46,833 nt of DNA from Phallusia fumigata (taxonomy: Eukaryota > Chordata > Ascidiacea > Phlebobranchia > Ascidiidae): assembly GCA_008931825.1 (NCBI GenBank), contig QXVZ01001667.1:1-46833 (forward strand), in the 5' to 3' direction. Below the pieces are notes generated by a model. It saw nothing but the letters and a program-made list of their open reading frames with translations, was not told the DNA's origin and did not search any database. A program made the position numbers and the translations under genes. How positions within the stretch are numbered: position 1 is the first letter of the stretch; every line of letters starts with the position of its first letter. Shown piece by piece: positions 1 to 13,271 of the stretch.

Positions 1-41
1 AATTGACCTGTTACTAAAATACCTTGATGATTTTATTGTAG

Positions 42-2453
<2,412 letters not shown>

Positions 2454-3047
2454 GTAGCAGGCAAGAACTAGTGGTGGTATCGAACTGATTTCTTTTCCAA
2501 CTATCGTGAAAGTTCACTGGATAGTTTCTCGTTCAAGTGTGTGTGCTTTGCTAAAAGGTTTGTTTGCGTTGTTGTGGGTTGTCAATCAGTTTGTTTGGCC
2601 GGACTGTTGTGTTTGGAGATTTCTGACAAGTAAATTTTATACAAATATGCCTTTAATTTAATGTGGCACCCACCTAATTTAAAAATGTAAACGTTTCATA
2701 ACGTTCAATTCTTATCATGCATATTGTCTGATGCGTTTTAAAGCAAAACCTATGTTAATCCACAACAACGTCCATTTGTATATTATCATCATTGGCGTTC
2801 AACTTTCGTTTCTTATTGCATCCAAGTTCAATTGTTGTGTACCCCTGCGAATGGGAGCATTTCTTTTCATATTAAAAGTTCATTTTCGCTAACCCTTTGG
2901 ATTATTGGTTGTTTATTGTTTGTAACCAGTTTGGGTGATAGTAGAAATTTATGAGTCAAAACACAATAAAAAACAAAATTTCATTGAGAAAAAGAACAAA
3001 AAAAGAGCGAAACAACAAAACTAAATTATAGAGGTATAGCCTGATAA
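2454..3047. other. Convergent 3' intergenic region (Piwi / SPATA22 3' UTRs)
   Basis: This 594-bp stretch between two convergent stop codons has no credible ORF. AATAAA is present on the plus strand at 2965-2970 (possible Piwi poly(A) signal) and on the minus strand at 2912-2917 (possible SPATA22 poly(A) signal). If both signals are used, the two 3' UTRs would overlap by a few tens of bases. Confidence 0.5.
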
Positions 3048-4424
3048 TCATGTGCTTGCTTTGATGACCTTCAAAGGGTTCTTGTGATCAGAAGTGTTTA
3101 ATTTTTCCATTCTTTGCTTTAAAGTTTTATTGCATGTTGCAAGAAGCTTTCTGTACGACTGAGTTTCTTCCGGACTGGTTTCTCGCACGGAAACGCACAA
3201 GAAATGTTTTTTCATGGTGTTGAACTCACCCACACATCTAAACATTCGACCACGATACAATGCTGGCAGTTTTCTGTCCTGAAAAATATTTTACGAAATA
3301 CCATGTTACAACTAGTATTTCCAGACGTGTACCAAAAAAGACCCTGTTTATACAACACGATACTTTTTTTTCGATTAAAAAATACTAAAATATTTGGTAA
3401 GGAATACAAACGTTATTCTACCTAAGCAGGTGCCGGTCTTTTCGTGACAAACTGGCAAAATACTCCTACCGTTTCGTAAAACACACAATCAATCGATTGA
3501 TTTTGTCCATCCTTCATCACAAAGCTTTTCGAATATTCGCCGAACTTAGTCACTTGGGAATCCAATCTTCCTGCAAACGGAACTTCAGATTAAACAGTCC
3601 CAGATTGGACTCTCATCAAGAAACATCTTACCTATTAACTCAAAGATTGGAAGCACCTGAGGCTTCAACTGCGCCCAACGAATAATTCCATGAACATTTG
3701 CTGCCACAAAAACCTTGTTTTCCTTCACAACTTTCTTTATCGCCTCTTCCTTCGCTGTATGGTCAGTATCATCCAAATTTACCTGCTCACAACTTTTTTG
3801 GTGACTAGTATTTCCAGATTTATCAGAGCTTGGCGTTTTCATTGGTACGGTTGGCTGCGAAATTGTACCCTGATTGGTTGATCCTGATATTTGGGAATTG
3901 TGTGACAAAGGTGGTTTGCGTTTGAAACCTTGGTTGTAAGGATGAGGCGGCCATGGGGATTGCAAAATGGGTTCAGTTTGGTAACCCCAGGGTTGAGGAA
4001 ACTGGGAGTTAAACGTGCTGCCTCCCGAAGACCCTCTCAAATAAAAGTCATTGGGTGGAGGTGGAAATCGAGGCATGTGAGCTTGAAAACAAGTCCTATT
4101 GTTTTCGTTGCTGAATTGTGTAAATGCTCGATTACCTTGATTACCTGCAAAAAACAGCATAACAACACTTCTGTTAACGTTTTGATCAAGTTAAAGTTTA
4201 CCGTTGTTACAGATGATGTTTTTCTGGTGTTGCTTTGTCATCCATTGTCCCGGATATTTATTGTTCCACTGACTGTTTTCGTTGCAAAAGACTGCTGTTT
4301 TAGCCTGTGGTTGGTATCCATATATCCCTTCGTTCATGCAGCGTTTTTGTGAAAATCTTACATCGCAACGCTGCCTTGAAACGTTGTTGGGGCCAAGTTG
4401 TCGCATTTGTTGGTGATACATCAT
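3048..4424 (-). CDS. SPATA22: SPATA22-like meiosis-specific OB-fold protein
   Basis: Four exons read 4424-4202, 4144-3632, 3570-3470 and 3278-3048. They total 1,068 nt (355 aa plus stop), close to the 363 aa I recall for human SPATA22. The N-terminal two thirds is low-complexity and rich in N, Q, P and S. The C-terminal third is an OB-fold-like region with YSKSFVMKDGQN, VFYETDRKLPALYRGR and RCVGEFN followed by CVSVRETS. These match the conserved C-terminus of vertebrate SPATA22, the part that binds MEIOB. SPATA22-MEIOB associates with RPA on single-stranded DNA during meiotic recombination. The start is the first of two adjacent ATGs, with an in-frame stop (TAA) 6 nt upstream. An untested possibility is an extra donor (GTAAGA) near 4367. 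Intron 1 is only 57 bp. The C-terminal match is strong; the N-terminus is less sure. Confidence 0.85.
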
Positions 4425-6033
4425 TTGTTACCTTTCGTAAACTAAGTCCTGTGGTGTTCTATAGCCTAACAATCAGCAACTGAGAAAACTATAGTACAGA
4501 CTTCCTAAATCAACATACTAGGGTTAAACTTTCTGTTGATATCTTTATGGTTGCACTTTACATACCAATACATACACACTATTATTATTTACTACTACAG
4601 TGGTAACTATGCGCCTTTTTTGTGCTGCTTGCTGCAGTCTAAAGAATTCCGCCAGAAATACATACTGTGACGTAATAATGTACAGCACCCTGCAATTAGG
4701 GTGGCCCGATAAACCTGGCAGAAGTCGGACAATATCTGTTTAAAAATCGGACATTTTGGGACAAAAGAACCCAGAAAACTAAACCGGGTAATATCATTTA
4801 ATTTACCAAGCATTTTGGGGCGTTTTGTTCATACGTTATCTCTGATAAAAAACGGTGACAGGTCACGATTGCGTCGTGCACGTGCTAAAAACATAGTAAA
4901 CTAGTCCTTGTTTTGTTAAAGCATAGCCCATTGTTCAAAACATGCATTGTCTTTGCATTGTAACTAAATATTATGAAAAGAAGATATTATTCAAACAATT
5001 TGTTGAAGCCGTTTTCCAACAATTTATCGGCAATGCTTGGCGTTCGTTGGCATTATTTAGCGAACAGCACGTAAGAAATGCTGCGACAGGCTTTATACAG
5101 CAGAATAATCTAGTACATGTAAAAATCGACATTGTTAGGACAGAAAACTGAGTATCATTCGTACAATTTATCGTTTTTTGTCCGATTCAAGGCCACCTTC
5201 CAACCCTGTCTGCAATTTGATTGAGCCTATTTTTATGCATAAATTTACCCGAATATGTGATTTTGCAAAGAAAGGAAAAGGAAAAATCTACCCGATAAAG
5301 AGTGGTTAATAAATATTTACGCGCACAGGGTAATTTTTTATGAATGTAAATAACAGTGACCTCTATTGTGTCCTTTTCGTGGTAAATTTTGCAATCGGCA
5401 CTGTGGACAAAAGGAGAATGCAAAAGGTGAAATAAATTTAACAAGCCGATAAATAGATTTGGTTTTGCGTAACATGATTCTTGGTTGCACTGTCTGGTTT
5501 GTTATCAAATCTTTGCAGGAGCCTTAAACTCTGGGACATAACAAATACTAAAATTGGTAGCAAGTGGCAACCATTTATTTTCTGGTATGTTTTACGAACG
5601 GGCAAGGTATTTAAACTGCAAAAAGAAGCTAAACCAAGAGTAAATTTTACACATATGACTGGGGGACGCGTGGTGCATATTTCCAATACTTTCTTTGAGC
5701 CATGTTGAGCAAAGCTATTATTTTTATGCAGTGTAACTGGAGAAACAAGCTACACAGTACAGAGACATTTGCAGAATCTAATGATTAGCCTACTAAATCA
5801 AAAAACACACAGCAGTTGCGTCATATGGCACGCAAAGTCACTATCATTTTGACATAATTTGAACTACGATAGAAAGGTGGGCAACCCCTGCCGTATGAGA
5901 AGGTGTGAGGGTAAATTTAGAAATTTGTCCGCTGATATAAACAGGCCTATATATTGTGAATACAGCAGCAGTAATGTTGTGTGTTAGTTTCTTATTTTGT
6001 AAATTAGATAACTCGTGCCAAGGAAATTAGTCG
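4425..6033. other. Intergenic region, SPATA22 5' side to the 3' side of the LU-sushi-vWA gene
   Basis: About 1.6 kb between the SPATA22 start and the stop of the next minus-strand gene. Only short ORFs occur, on both strands, with no recognised domain, no splice-consistent coding series and no codon pattern like the neighbours. The SPATA22 promoter presumably lies just above 4424. I see no clear TATA box, tRNA or terminal inverted repeats. Confidence 0.4.
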
Positions 6034-6982
6034 TTAAACTCCACATGAATGAGGACACAGTCTTTCAGCCAGATCTTTAGCAAACTCTCGTCCCAAAGCA
6101 TTGTATCCTGTATTGGCGATGATAAGGTTATGAGGATGCCCTGCAATATCATCTAATTGTTTTTCATCCAACTTTCCATTGCTTGATCGAACGCCAATCA
6201 CATATGTCTAATAATAAGCAAGAAAAAAAGTCAAGGGTAACAGTCCCTAAAGATAGAGAATTTCCCTTTTTAAAACTGTAATGAAATCTAACCATAATAT
6301 TTTTCCTCCTTAAAAGTAGGGAAGGTTTTGACACGTCGTCGTTAGATCTTCCATCCGTCAGAACAACCAAAACATTCGCTGTGGCATGATCTCTAGCCCC
6401 ACCATGTGTTAAAAACATGTAGTCTCCAGCATATTGAAGAGCCTTGCCTGTGTATGTTCCTTAAGCACAACATTCAGATAAGTTAGACAACCGTGCAAAA
6501 ATTGCGCTCGATATCGGTTTGTAATAACATAGGAATTGAATAATATTCAAAGAAACAAGCGATCTGAAATTGTAGGGGAATAGGGCCTTACTTCTAACTA
6601 ACGATTACAGGTGCTTTTTTTGCTTAAAAGGGCGATACAGTTTTGTTCACCTGATCCATTGTACGGTATAGTTGCAACTTTTCTAAGAAGTGCTTCTTTT
6701 CCGTAGGTTTTGGCATAGCTAAACGGAATGACATTTTGCTCATCCACAAACTTGTTGTACCGGAAAACAGCAACACACGTTCCGTTCGCCGAAAAATCGT
6801 ACAAGCTGAACATAGCAGGGTTAGAACGTCTAACCTTACTTTTGTAATTATATTGTTGTTGCTGACTTACCTTATCAGGTCCTGTAGAAACTTAATCATA
6901 GTTGACCATCCCTTTTTCCCAACAGATGAAGAAGAATCAAGTGCTATCACTAGGTCCATTTTCGGAGATGCAGGACATATTT
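6034..6982 (-). other. C-terminal vWA domain exons
   Basis: Four exons (6982-6871, 6805-6651, 6459-6293, 6207-6034). The first opens with EICPASPKMDLVIALDSSSSVG. The second starts at the acceptor TTCAG at 6806-6807, which has a TCTAAC branch-point-like motif just upstream. The third carries GTYTGKAL and VLVVLTDGRSNDD, and the last TYVIGVRSSNGKLDE and the stop. The three metal-binding MIDAS motifs are all present, so divalent-cation-dependent ligand binding is expected. Confidence 0.88.
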
Positions 6983-9900
6983 CTGGACAAAAACGTACAA
7001 GAGATGCAAGTTTATACTTTAGTGCACTTTTTGTCACGTTTTTTATCCGGTAAAGGATATCAGTTCGATGTGATGCACTGTTGTATTTTCATCCCTATTG
7101 TATGAAGAAACATTTATAATTTACCAGCACAACAAGGAAGACGATGGTTCCATTTTAAACCGTCTCGAAGACATGTCAACCGCTTTGATTGCATTGGCAA
7201 AATCTTGTAAGATTCGTTACAGATAAACTGACAAGTGGAACCAACGAAATTGTCATCGGAACAGAAAAATGTTCCATTGTCAAGTTCTGGAACTTCAGGG
7301 CAGCGTAGTTCTGAAAGTTTGACAAAAAACAAGGCCAATTATTTGGAATTAAAAAAATCATCACCTTCTGTTATAAATTCTATCTTTAAAAAATATCATT
7401 TTTATGATACATTTTGCAACAAAGTTTGGCATAAAACAAATATTTGATAACCTGCGCAAATATTAAATTACACAGCTCACTTATGCAAGAAGGTTCTTTA
7501 TTATGCCACGCAAGTTCTCCTTTCCCCGAATCAAGACACGTGATGCTCTGGGGTCCAATCAGGTCGTGGTATTTTGAGCATGTGAATAAGCACACCGAGC
7601 CCTGGACACGGCCCTTACTACAGTTTGTTTCCCGGTTGTCGTTTTTCTTAAGGACAGGACATAGTTCTAAAAACCACAAAAAACGATTTGGTTTCTGCAA
7701 TATTTACATGACCCGTCTAACTTGTACCTTCGCAAACAGGGAAACTCCCACTCCAAGAAAGTGCTCCCGTTTTGTCGTCGGAACAAGTAACTGTGCGGGG
7801 ACCAACCAGCCTCCTGTTGCCAGGGCAACCAAAATGGCAAGTAGTTCCCGCCACAAACCTATCGTTTCCGCATTCGACGTACATAGACGACGTGGAATTT
7901 ATTTGTGGGCACCTTAAACTTTCTGAAAACAAAACAATTTTAGGTTGGTATTTCAAATAATTAATAATGGTATTACGGCAACATCTTACTTCTACAGATA
8001 GGTGGGTTGGCGCTCCATTTGGGGATACCCGCGTTGGGTAAACATGTAATTAAATATGATCCAAAAAGATCGAAATCCTCATCGCAGTTGTACTGACAAA
8101 CTGATCCAACTTGGCGATTATTGCTACATTCGGGATATAAGTGTGGAACTTTTGGTGTTTCCGGACATCTCTTTACAACAGCTGTAAAAGTGTCATCGAA
8201 ACGATTTAGCAATGCAAACGTGTACCGTTGTATGGACACCATTTGGCAAATTTTACCCTTTTTTGTAACAATTACCCGTTTAACTAGATTGAAAACCGTT
8301 ATTTCCGGTATTAAACATTTAAAAAAGTATTTTTAAATATTTAATTCTGGATATTGGGAATTGAAAGGCAATTATGAGATAAATTATAAGCTCAACAATT
8401 TGGCAAAGCTTGAAATATGCGACTTTAACCTACCTTTGCAAAGAGGAGCGGTTGCGTTCCATTGTGAACTTCCAAATTTACTTCCACATGTCACGCTGTT
8501 ACTACCCGTCAAGCTGTATCCAAACCCACAGCTAAACTTACATCTTGATCCAAGTTGGTTGTCATTTGTGCACAACATCACTCCATTGTCTGGTCGCGAC
8601 AAACCGTGACATGGTTGACCGATTTCAACTAGTTCTGGAAAAAGGTAACACAAGCACAGTGGCAAATAAAAGGCATATTTTTGTTTTTTTTTGCTTGGAA
8701 AACTTTGCTTTGCTTTTATAAATTCATTAACCTTTATACTAATCTGTTTTAAAACTGCAACAACAAGTCGTGTTTTAGAACCGCGGATCTTATTCCAGCG
8801 TTTCAAAGCAAGTGCACCTGGTCACTTACAATTTAATGACTTAAAACAACAGACTATACGTCTATATTTAAATCTAGTACATTTTTCCTTGTTTAAAAAA
8901 TTACACCATCTGTAAGTATAATTCTCTTGCGTTGTTAAGAATGGAATTTTGTCTACGCACGTCATTGCGGTACGCAAGACATTAAACAATTTCAGAAAAA
9001 TTTAAACTCTTGTAACCTTCTTTAGCACCCCGCAAGTAATTAAAAATCCTTTGGTGAAGCGGTACGTCGGAACATCACTTTAAACCACAAATATTTTGTG
9101 TGGTTGCTCGCCGAAACAACCGGTACACTATGTTTAGTCGTTGTATATTATTATTTATCGTCTAACTGTGTATAAGTGCAACATACTAATACATGGATTC
9201 AAAATTTTGTCGTTTTGCTTCAACATGACCAACTTTTCGTTACACATGAAAAACTTCTGTTTTTGGAACTTGGTACGACAAATACTAGGGGTTTCACCAT
9301 GTTTTGAATATCGAATACTTGATAATTTGGCCACGGCTCGTTGTCCACAGACGATGTTTGATAAAACAAACTGGTCCAAAAAAAGTTATAGCCAGGCTAA
9401 TCAAAGCCGTCCAAAGTTACTCATAAACCAAAGTTAAAATCCTACTTGTGCATGTTGGTTGGGTTTGACTCCACTTTCCACGTGACCGGCTGTTCTGGTC
9501 CACTGTACAAGTTGCAACTGCGGCGCCGTTCCGTTGATAACCTCGTCTGCAATAAAACCTATACACAGACGAAAAAGGATAGAGTGTCAAGTGCATAACT
9601 GATTTGCGTTAAATATAGAGTGATTTGCGTATAAATGTTGTTTGGCTTCAATAATGAAACATGTGCCCTGAACTATCGAAACGGTGATAGATAGTTTTGT
9701 TTTCCAAGACAAACGTCGACATTTCCATATTTGTTTCGGTAACTGGAAACGCTAGTCAACTGATCTTTAAGATAAGATTCTCAAGGTAATATATGTTGGA
9801 TCTTTATCTTAAGCGAAAAATTACTTTGTCAAAATTGAATCTCCCGGTTTACCTAATGACATTGTTTTTGAGCTTATTGCGTACATTTTTTAACGAGCTG

Positions 9901-12900
9901 GAATATGTCCATGATATTTTTTGTCCGCACTTCAGATCGGGATTCGTTCTCGTATCAATGCGCGAAAGCAACAACAAGGATTGTGCATTAGCAAGTCAGG
10001 TAACTATATAATATTACTTCTGGTCATACAAATACAAGTATTAATATTGGTGCTTTAAGTTAATCCTAACCTGGATTTAAAACATAAAATAACAGTATCC
10101 AAAGATTACCTGCATCTACTTCCAACTGAATTCGACTTGGTGCAACTGACATATCCATTTATTAACTGCGAGTACATTGGTAGACATTTGGTGGATAAAC
10201 ATGGGGAAAGATAATTGCTCCAAAGACCTCCCTTCTCTTAAAATGAAAGTGAATTTAGGAACACAAAACACGAACTAAAAAGGTAATTTAATGAAAGCAT
10301 CATGCAACTTTTTCTCATAAATAATACATAATCTGACAAAGTTTGACAGTCGACGTGTATAGCAAAGCCCATCACAAGATAAAAAAACTTTTAGGTGACG
10401 TATTTTTGTGTTATTTGGATTCGAAGTCTTCTAATAAAACGTATTCTGTCTTTCGTGAGGTCAAAAATCTATGCATTAAGTGCAGTTACTTTAAAACAAG
10501 CTGTTAACATGCCAATGTTTAAAGTGTAGATAATACCTTCAACTGATGCTAAATGCATTCATTTGAAGCAATTACAACGAATAAAAGAAATGTATTCAAA
10601 TGCGTCAAATGTTGGTGTTTCCATACAAACTAAGACCGTCACTGCCCGGGGCAGTTAAGAAAAAAGTCTTACCTCAAAGACTAAACACATGTTTCAACTT
10701 ACGACAAACTGAAGTTGTCGACTCCGATGAGAAAAATCCTTGTCGGCATCGCAATATGCACCTACTGCCCACATTGTTTTGGTCTGTGCACCGCACTGAT
10801 CCGTATCTCGGAGCTCGCAGGGCAGGAGTACAGGTTCCTTTTGAAGGTGAAGCTGTTGAAGGATGCACACTCAAAAATATGGATGCTTTGTAACTAGAAA
10901 CATTCGTGACAGTGTGGTTAATTTACAGTAGTTTTCAGTCCGATTATATAATGTTAAAGCCGCGAGAAATTTTCGATTTCTCATTTATTTTGTAGAATAT
11001 ATATTCCTCAAACTTTGTGCCAGAGTTTCCGAATAGAATACGAAAATATTTTTTCCTCCACTTGTGTTGTGTTTAAAAACCAAATTTTAAATGTGATAAA
11101 GTGGTAGATCTTGCTTCCAGATACTCCAACTAAAACTACGAGGCACCACTGGCCATGAGAGGTTAAAGCAACTTACCAAACTGTATGTCGCTATTGCTTT
11201 GTGTGGGTGCTTCACCAGTACAATGTGCATCATCCACGTTGCATCGATCCTCTGTACAACAGCAGTAACACATCGAGTTGGGAGCTTTTGCTATGCAGGT
11301 GTCCTGTATTTTAAACACTTTGTTATCTGGCATTTGTTAATTATTAGTTGGCACCAACAATCATGTATACCTACTGGCATGCGATATAATAGATCGACAT
11401 GTTTTCTATCGTATTTTATGAAATTTATTTTGCAAACATGTCATTAAAAAAACAACTAAAAAGGGCTTTGTCGACAAGATCTTGAAACAAATATTTCGGA
11501 CGACCACATGCACGTAGGGGGCAAGACCACAAAATATACTTCATTAATTATTTCTATTTTAAAAAATAACTTAAATGAAAATGTATGTTTGCCATGACTA
11601 GGAAACTTTTCTGCCAAAGCTGGACGATTCGTATAATTTTGGTTTCTGTCCCATCTTTATGACATGTTTGCAAAAACTTGCATGCGCATATATTCACAAA
11701 TCGCTCCACGACCACACGCGAACAAGACACCGCCCGTAGACTCGCGGTTTTTTGCAATTTTCGGTAGAAAGGTTGAACATGTTTTCGAACGTATAAGTGA
11801 ATCAAATATATCAAATTGACGTTGTTGCGGGATTTTACTGACATGTCTTAATGTGGCAGGTAGTTCTTGGCCTTGTTTGGATCAAAAAACATGTTGGTAT
11901 GATGCAAAACACATAAATAAACAGAACTTTTTTGCTTCTTTTCCTTAATCCAATTCTAATATTATAGTTCATGTGACATCCAACTAAAACAAATTTTGGT
12001 GTTGCTTGAAACGATCGAGGTGTTCAGATGCAAAAAGCATTTGCGGGGTTAAAGAAATTGTCATACAGTCACTTCCAGTGGCGCTTTGCAAGACGGGCTA
12101 AATTGACGAAATCGCGTATTTATTCACTACAATAACATACTTTTAAATGTTTTTCACACCCTTCTAAGTTAAATGTTTTTCACACCACCCTCGCTATAAG
12201 TATGCTCAATTAGTACAATACGGCACAATACGACCCTGTCTAATTTTCAATATAGATACACAACAAAACAGGGGTGCACAACACTGGGCATGCGTTCCAA
12301 ATATTGAACGCCATTTTTTGAAAATGGCACGCGTTAATGACGCACTTTGTTTAGTGTCGTTTTTACTAATATGGCGAAATTATTTCGTTAGTTGTGTAAG
12401 ATAGAAAAAACGTCATTCAAAACAGTGTATTTTCAAAACTTAACGCTTTGCCACTTAAACGAGTTGTGCACCTGCAGTAAAGGATACTAATTTCAATCAC
12501 CATATTTTGATTGTTGTAGCAGGCATTCCGTTGCTTACATCGCTTGGTAATTTGCGCTCTACGACTTGTCGAAATCCATCGAATTTCCGTGGCGCAGGCA
12601 TTCTAATAATGGAATTTAATGCAATGAATTCTTCCGAAAGAAAGCAAAGTCTGTGACAAAACTGACCAAAATGGAGCCACTTGTTTGTCTTACACTAGCA
12701 ACAGATTTACATATTTTTGGACCACTTACCTCATTTATGTTACATGTTATCACTTGATCAGATCCCGAACAAGCTTCGTGGCTAGCTGCGTTCACGCAAG
12801 TATAACACTGAAGTCCTGTGGAATACAACTTTCTGATTAAATACACATGATAATTAGTCAGACTTTAGCTTTGGCCACCAATACCATGGTGCCGAATAAA

Positions 12901-13160
12901 GATTTGACAGAATCAAAGGTTACCATCGTAAAACGTAGAACTCTGTGCGTGTATATTTATGCAAACTAAAAGTCACAAAATAAACCCAACCTTTATGCGC
13001 AACACATTTCGAAGGATTTCAAAAGAAAAGGTTTCAAAGGAAACCTACGTGCTGGTTTCGGTCAATTTATGTAAAAGTCTAACATTTTCCTTGTTTACTT
13101 ACCGGATACTTCATTGGCGAAGTAACTGATTGACCACAGAATAAAAACATGCAAAAACAT
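6034..13160 (-). CDS. Secreted LU - seven sushi (CCP) - vWA domain protein
   Basis: Fifteen phase-consistent exons: 13160-13103, 12815-12667, 11303-11177, 10852-10703, 10236-10110, 9558-9446, 8634-8434, 8181-7990, 7922-7728, 7666-7481, 7310-7125, 6982-6871, 6805-6651, 6459-6293 and 6207-6034. The total is 2,292 nt (763 aa). The order is signal peptide (MFLHVFILWSISYF), LU domain (LQCYTC to CCCTEDRCN), seven sushi modules with six cysteines each, as in selectins, then a C-terminal vWA. The vWA MIDAS is intact: DSSSS (DxSxS), the T of GTYTGKAL, and the D of VLTDGRS. I see no transmembrane segment, GPI signal or protease domain, so it is probably a secreted adhesion, lectin-like or complement-regulatory protein. 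Complement factor B/C2 also join sushi to vWA but end in a serine protease, which is absent here. The domain calls are strong; the biological role is unknown. Confidence 0.85.
7125..8634 (-). other. Sushi modules 3-7, one symmetric exon each
   Basis: The exons are 8634-8434, 8181-7990, 7922-7728, 7666-7481 and 7310-7125. Each encodes one complete sushi domain with six cysteines and is flanked by phase-1 introns on both sides, the classic arrangement for module duplication by exon shuffling. Repeated signatures are C-P near the start, GSxCxFxC in the middle, a C after the third strand, and W-x(5-6)-P-x-C at the end. Confidence 0.9.
9446..10852 (-). other. Sushi modules 1-2, each split by introns
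   Basis: Exon 10852-10703 holds the first part of sushi 1 (TCTPALRAPRYGSVRC to TTSVC). Exon 10236-10110 holds its end (GGLWSNYLSPC) and the start of sushi 2 (KCLPMYSQLINGYVSC to VGSRC). Exon 9558-9446 completes sushi 2 (FYCRRGYQRNG to WSQTQPTC). The acceptor at 9559-9560 (TATAG) was chosen over a nearby TGCAG because only it restores the CxxxC-GY core. The two-exon layout differs from the one-exon modules downstream. Confidence 0.75.
11177..11303 (-). other. Second LU-domain exon
   Basis: Begins in phase 0 with DTCIAKAPNSMCYCCCTEDRCN, the characteristic CC..xxxCN end of an LU/uPAR domain. A short linker rich in S, T, Q and D then leads to the first sushi exon. It ends in phase 1 with donor GTAAGT. 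Confidence 0.8.
12667..13160 (-). other. Signal peptide exon and first LU-domain exon
   Basis: Exon 1 (13160-13103) encodes 19 residues plus one base. They form a short hydrophobic leader that ends ...ANEVSG at the junction, just before LQCYTC. Exon 2 (12815-12667) carries the first half of the LU (three-finger) domain. Its modelled donor is GTCAGT at 12666. A stronger-looking donor, GTAAGT, lies 63 nt earlier, just past 12730. Both leave phase 0, so the domain could be spliced long (about 71 residues, normal for LU) or 21 residues short. Confidence 0.7.
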
Positions 13161-13271
13161 AGCACCAAGTAGGTTATGCCACAAAGATGATTTAAAAAAT
13201 TGTTAAGTCACAAAACCTTTTTGACGAGTCGTGTGACGCAAATTTTTGTCTGAAATGNTACATGTTCTAAC
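13161..13271. promoter_or_regulatory. Shared head-to-head promoter region
   Basis: Only 111 bp separate the start codons of the minus-strand LU-sushi-vWA gene (13160) and the plus-strand POR gene (13272). No TATA box is obvious. A CRE-like TGACGCAA lies on the plus strand, together with a small palindrome (ACGA-G-TCGT). A single N at 13258 may mark a contig join, so some sequence could be missing and the true spacing larger. Confidence 0.45.

Noticed and set aside
4607-5686. Several short ORFs on both strands between SPATA22 and the vWA gene
   Set aside because: They overlap each other in different frames, carry no domain signatures and lack consistent splice sites.
6836-6870. Very short intron ending at AAAAG in the vWA region
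   Set aside because: It would be about 32 bp. The acceptor TTCAG at 6806-6807 has a branch-point-like TCTAAC and keeps the vWA alignment (LISLYDFS).
9446-9558. Acceptor TTGCAG inside the sushi 2 second-half exon
   Set aside because: It removes the second core cysteine and fits the cysteine pattern worse. The acceptor ATAG 12 nt upstream keeps CRFYCRRGY and the same phase.
11554-11844. 96-aa minus-strand ORF with several cysteines in an intron of the LU-sushi-vWA gene, considered as a missing LU-domain exon
   Set aside because: The LU domain is already complete from exons 12815-12667 and 11303-11177. No good splice sites frame this ORF, and the cysteine pattern does not fit.
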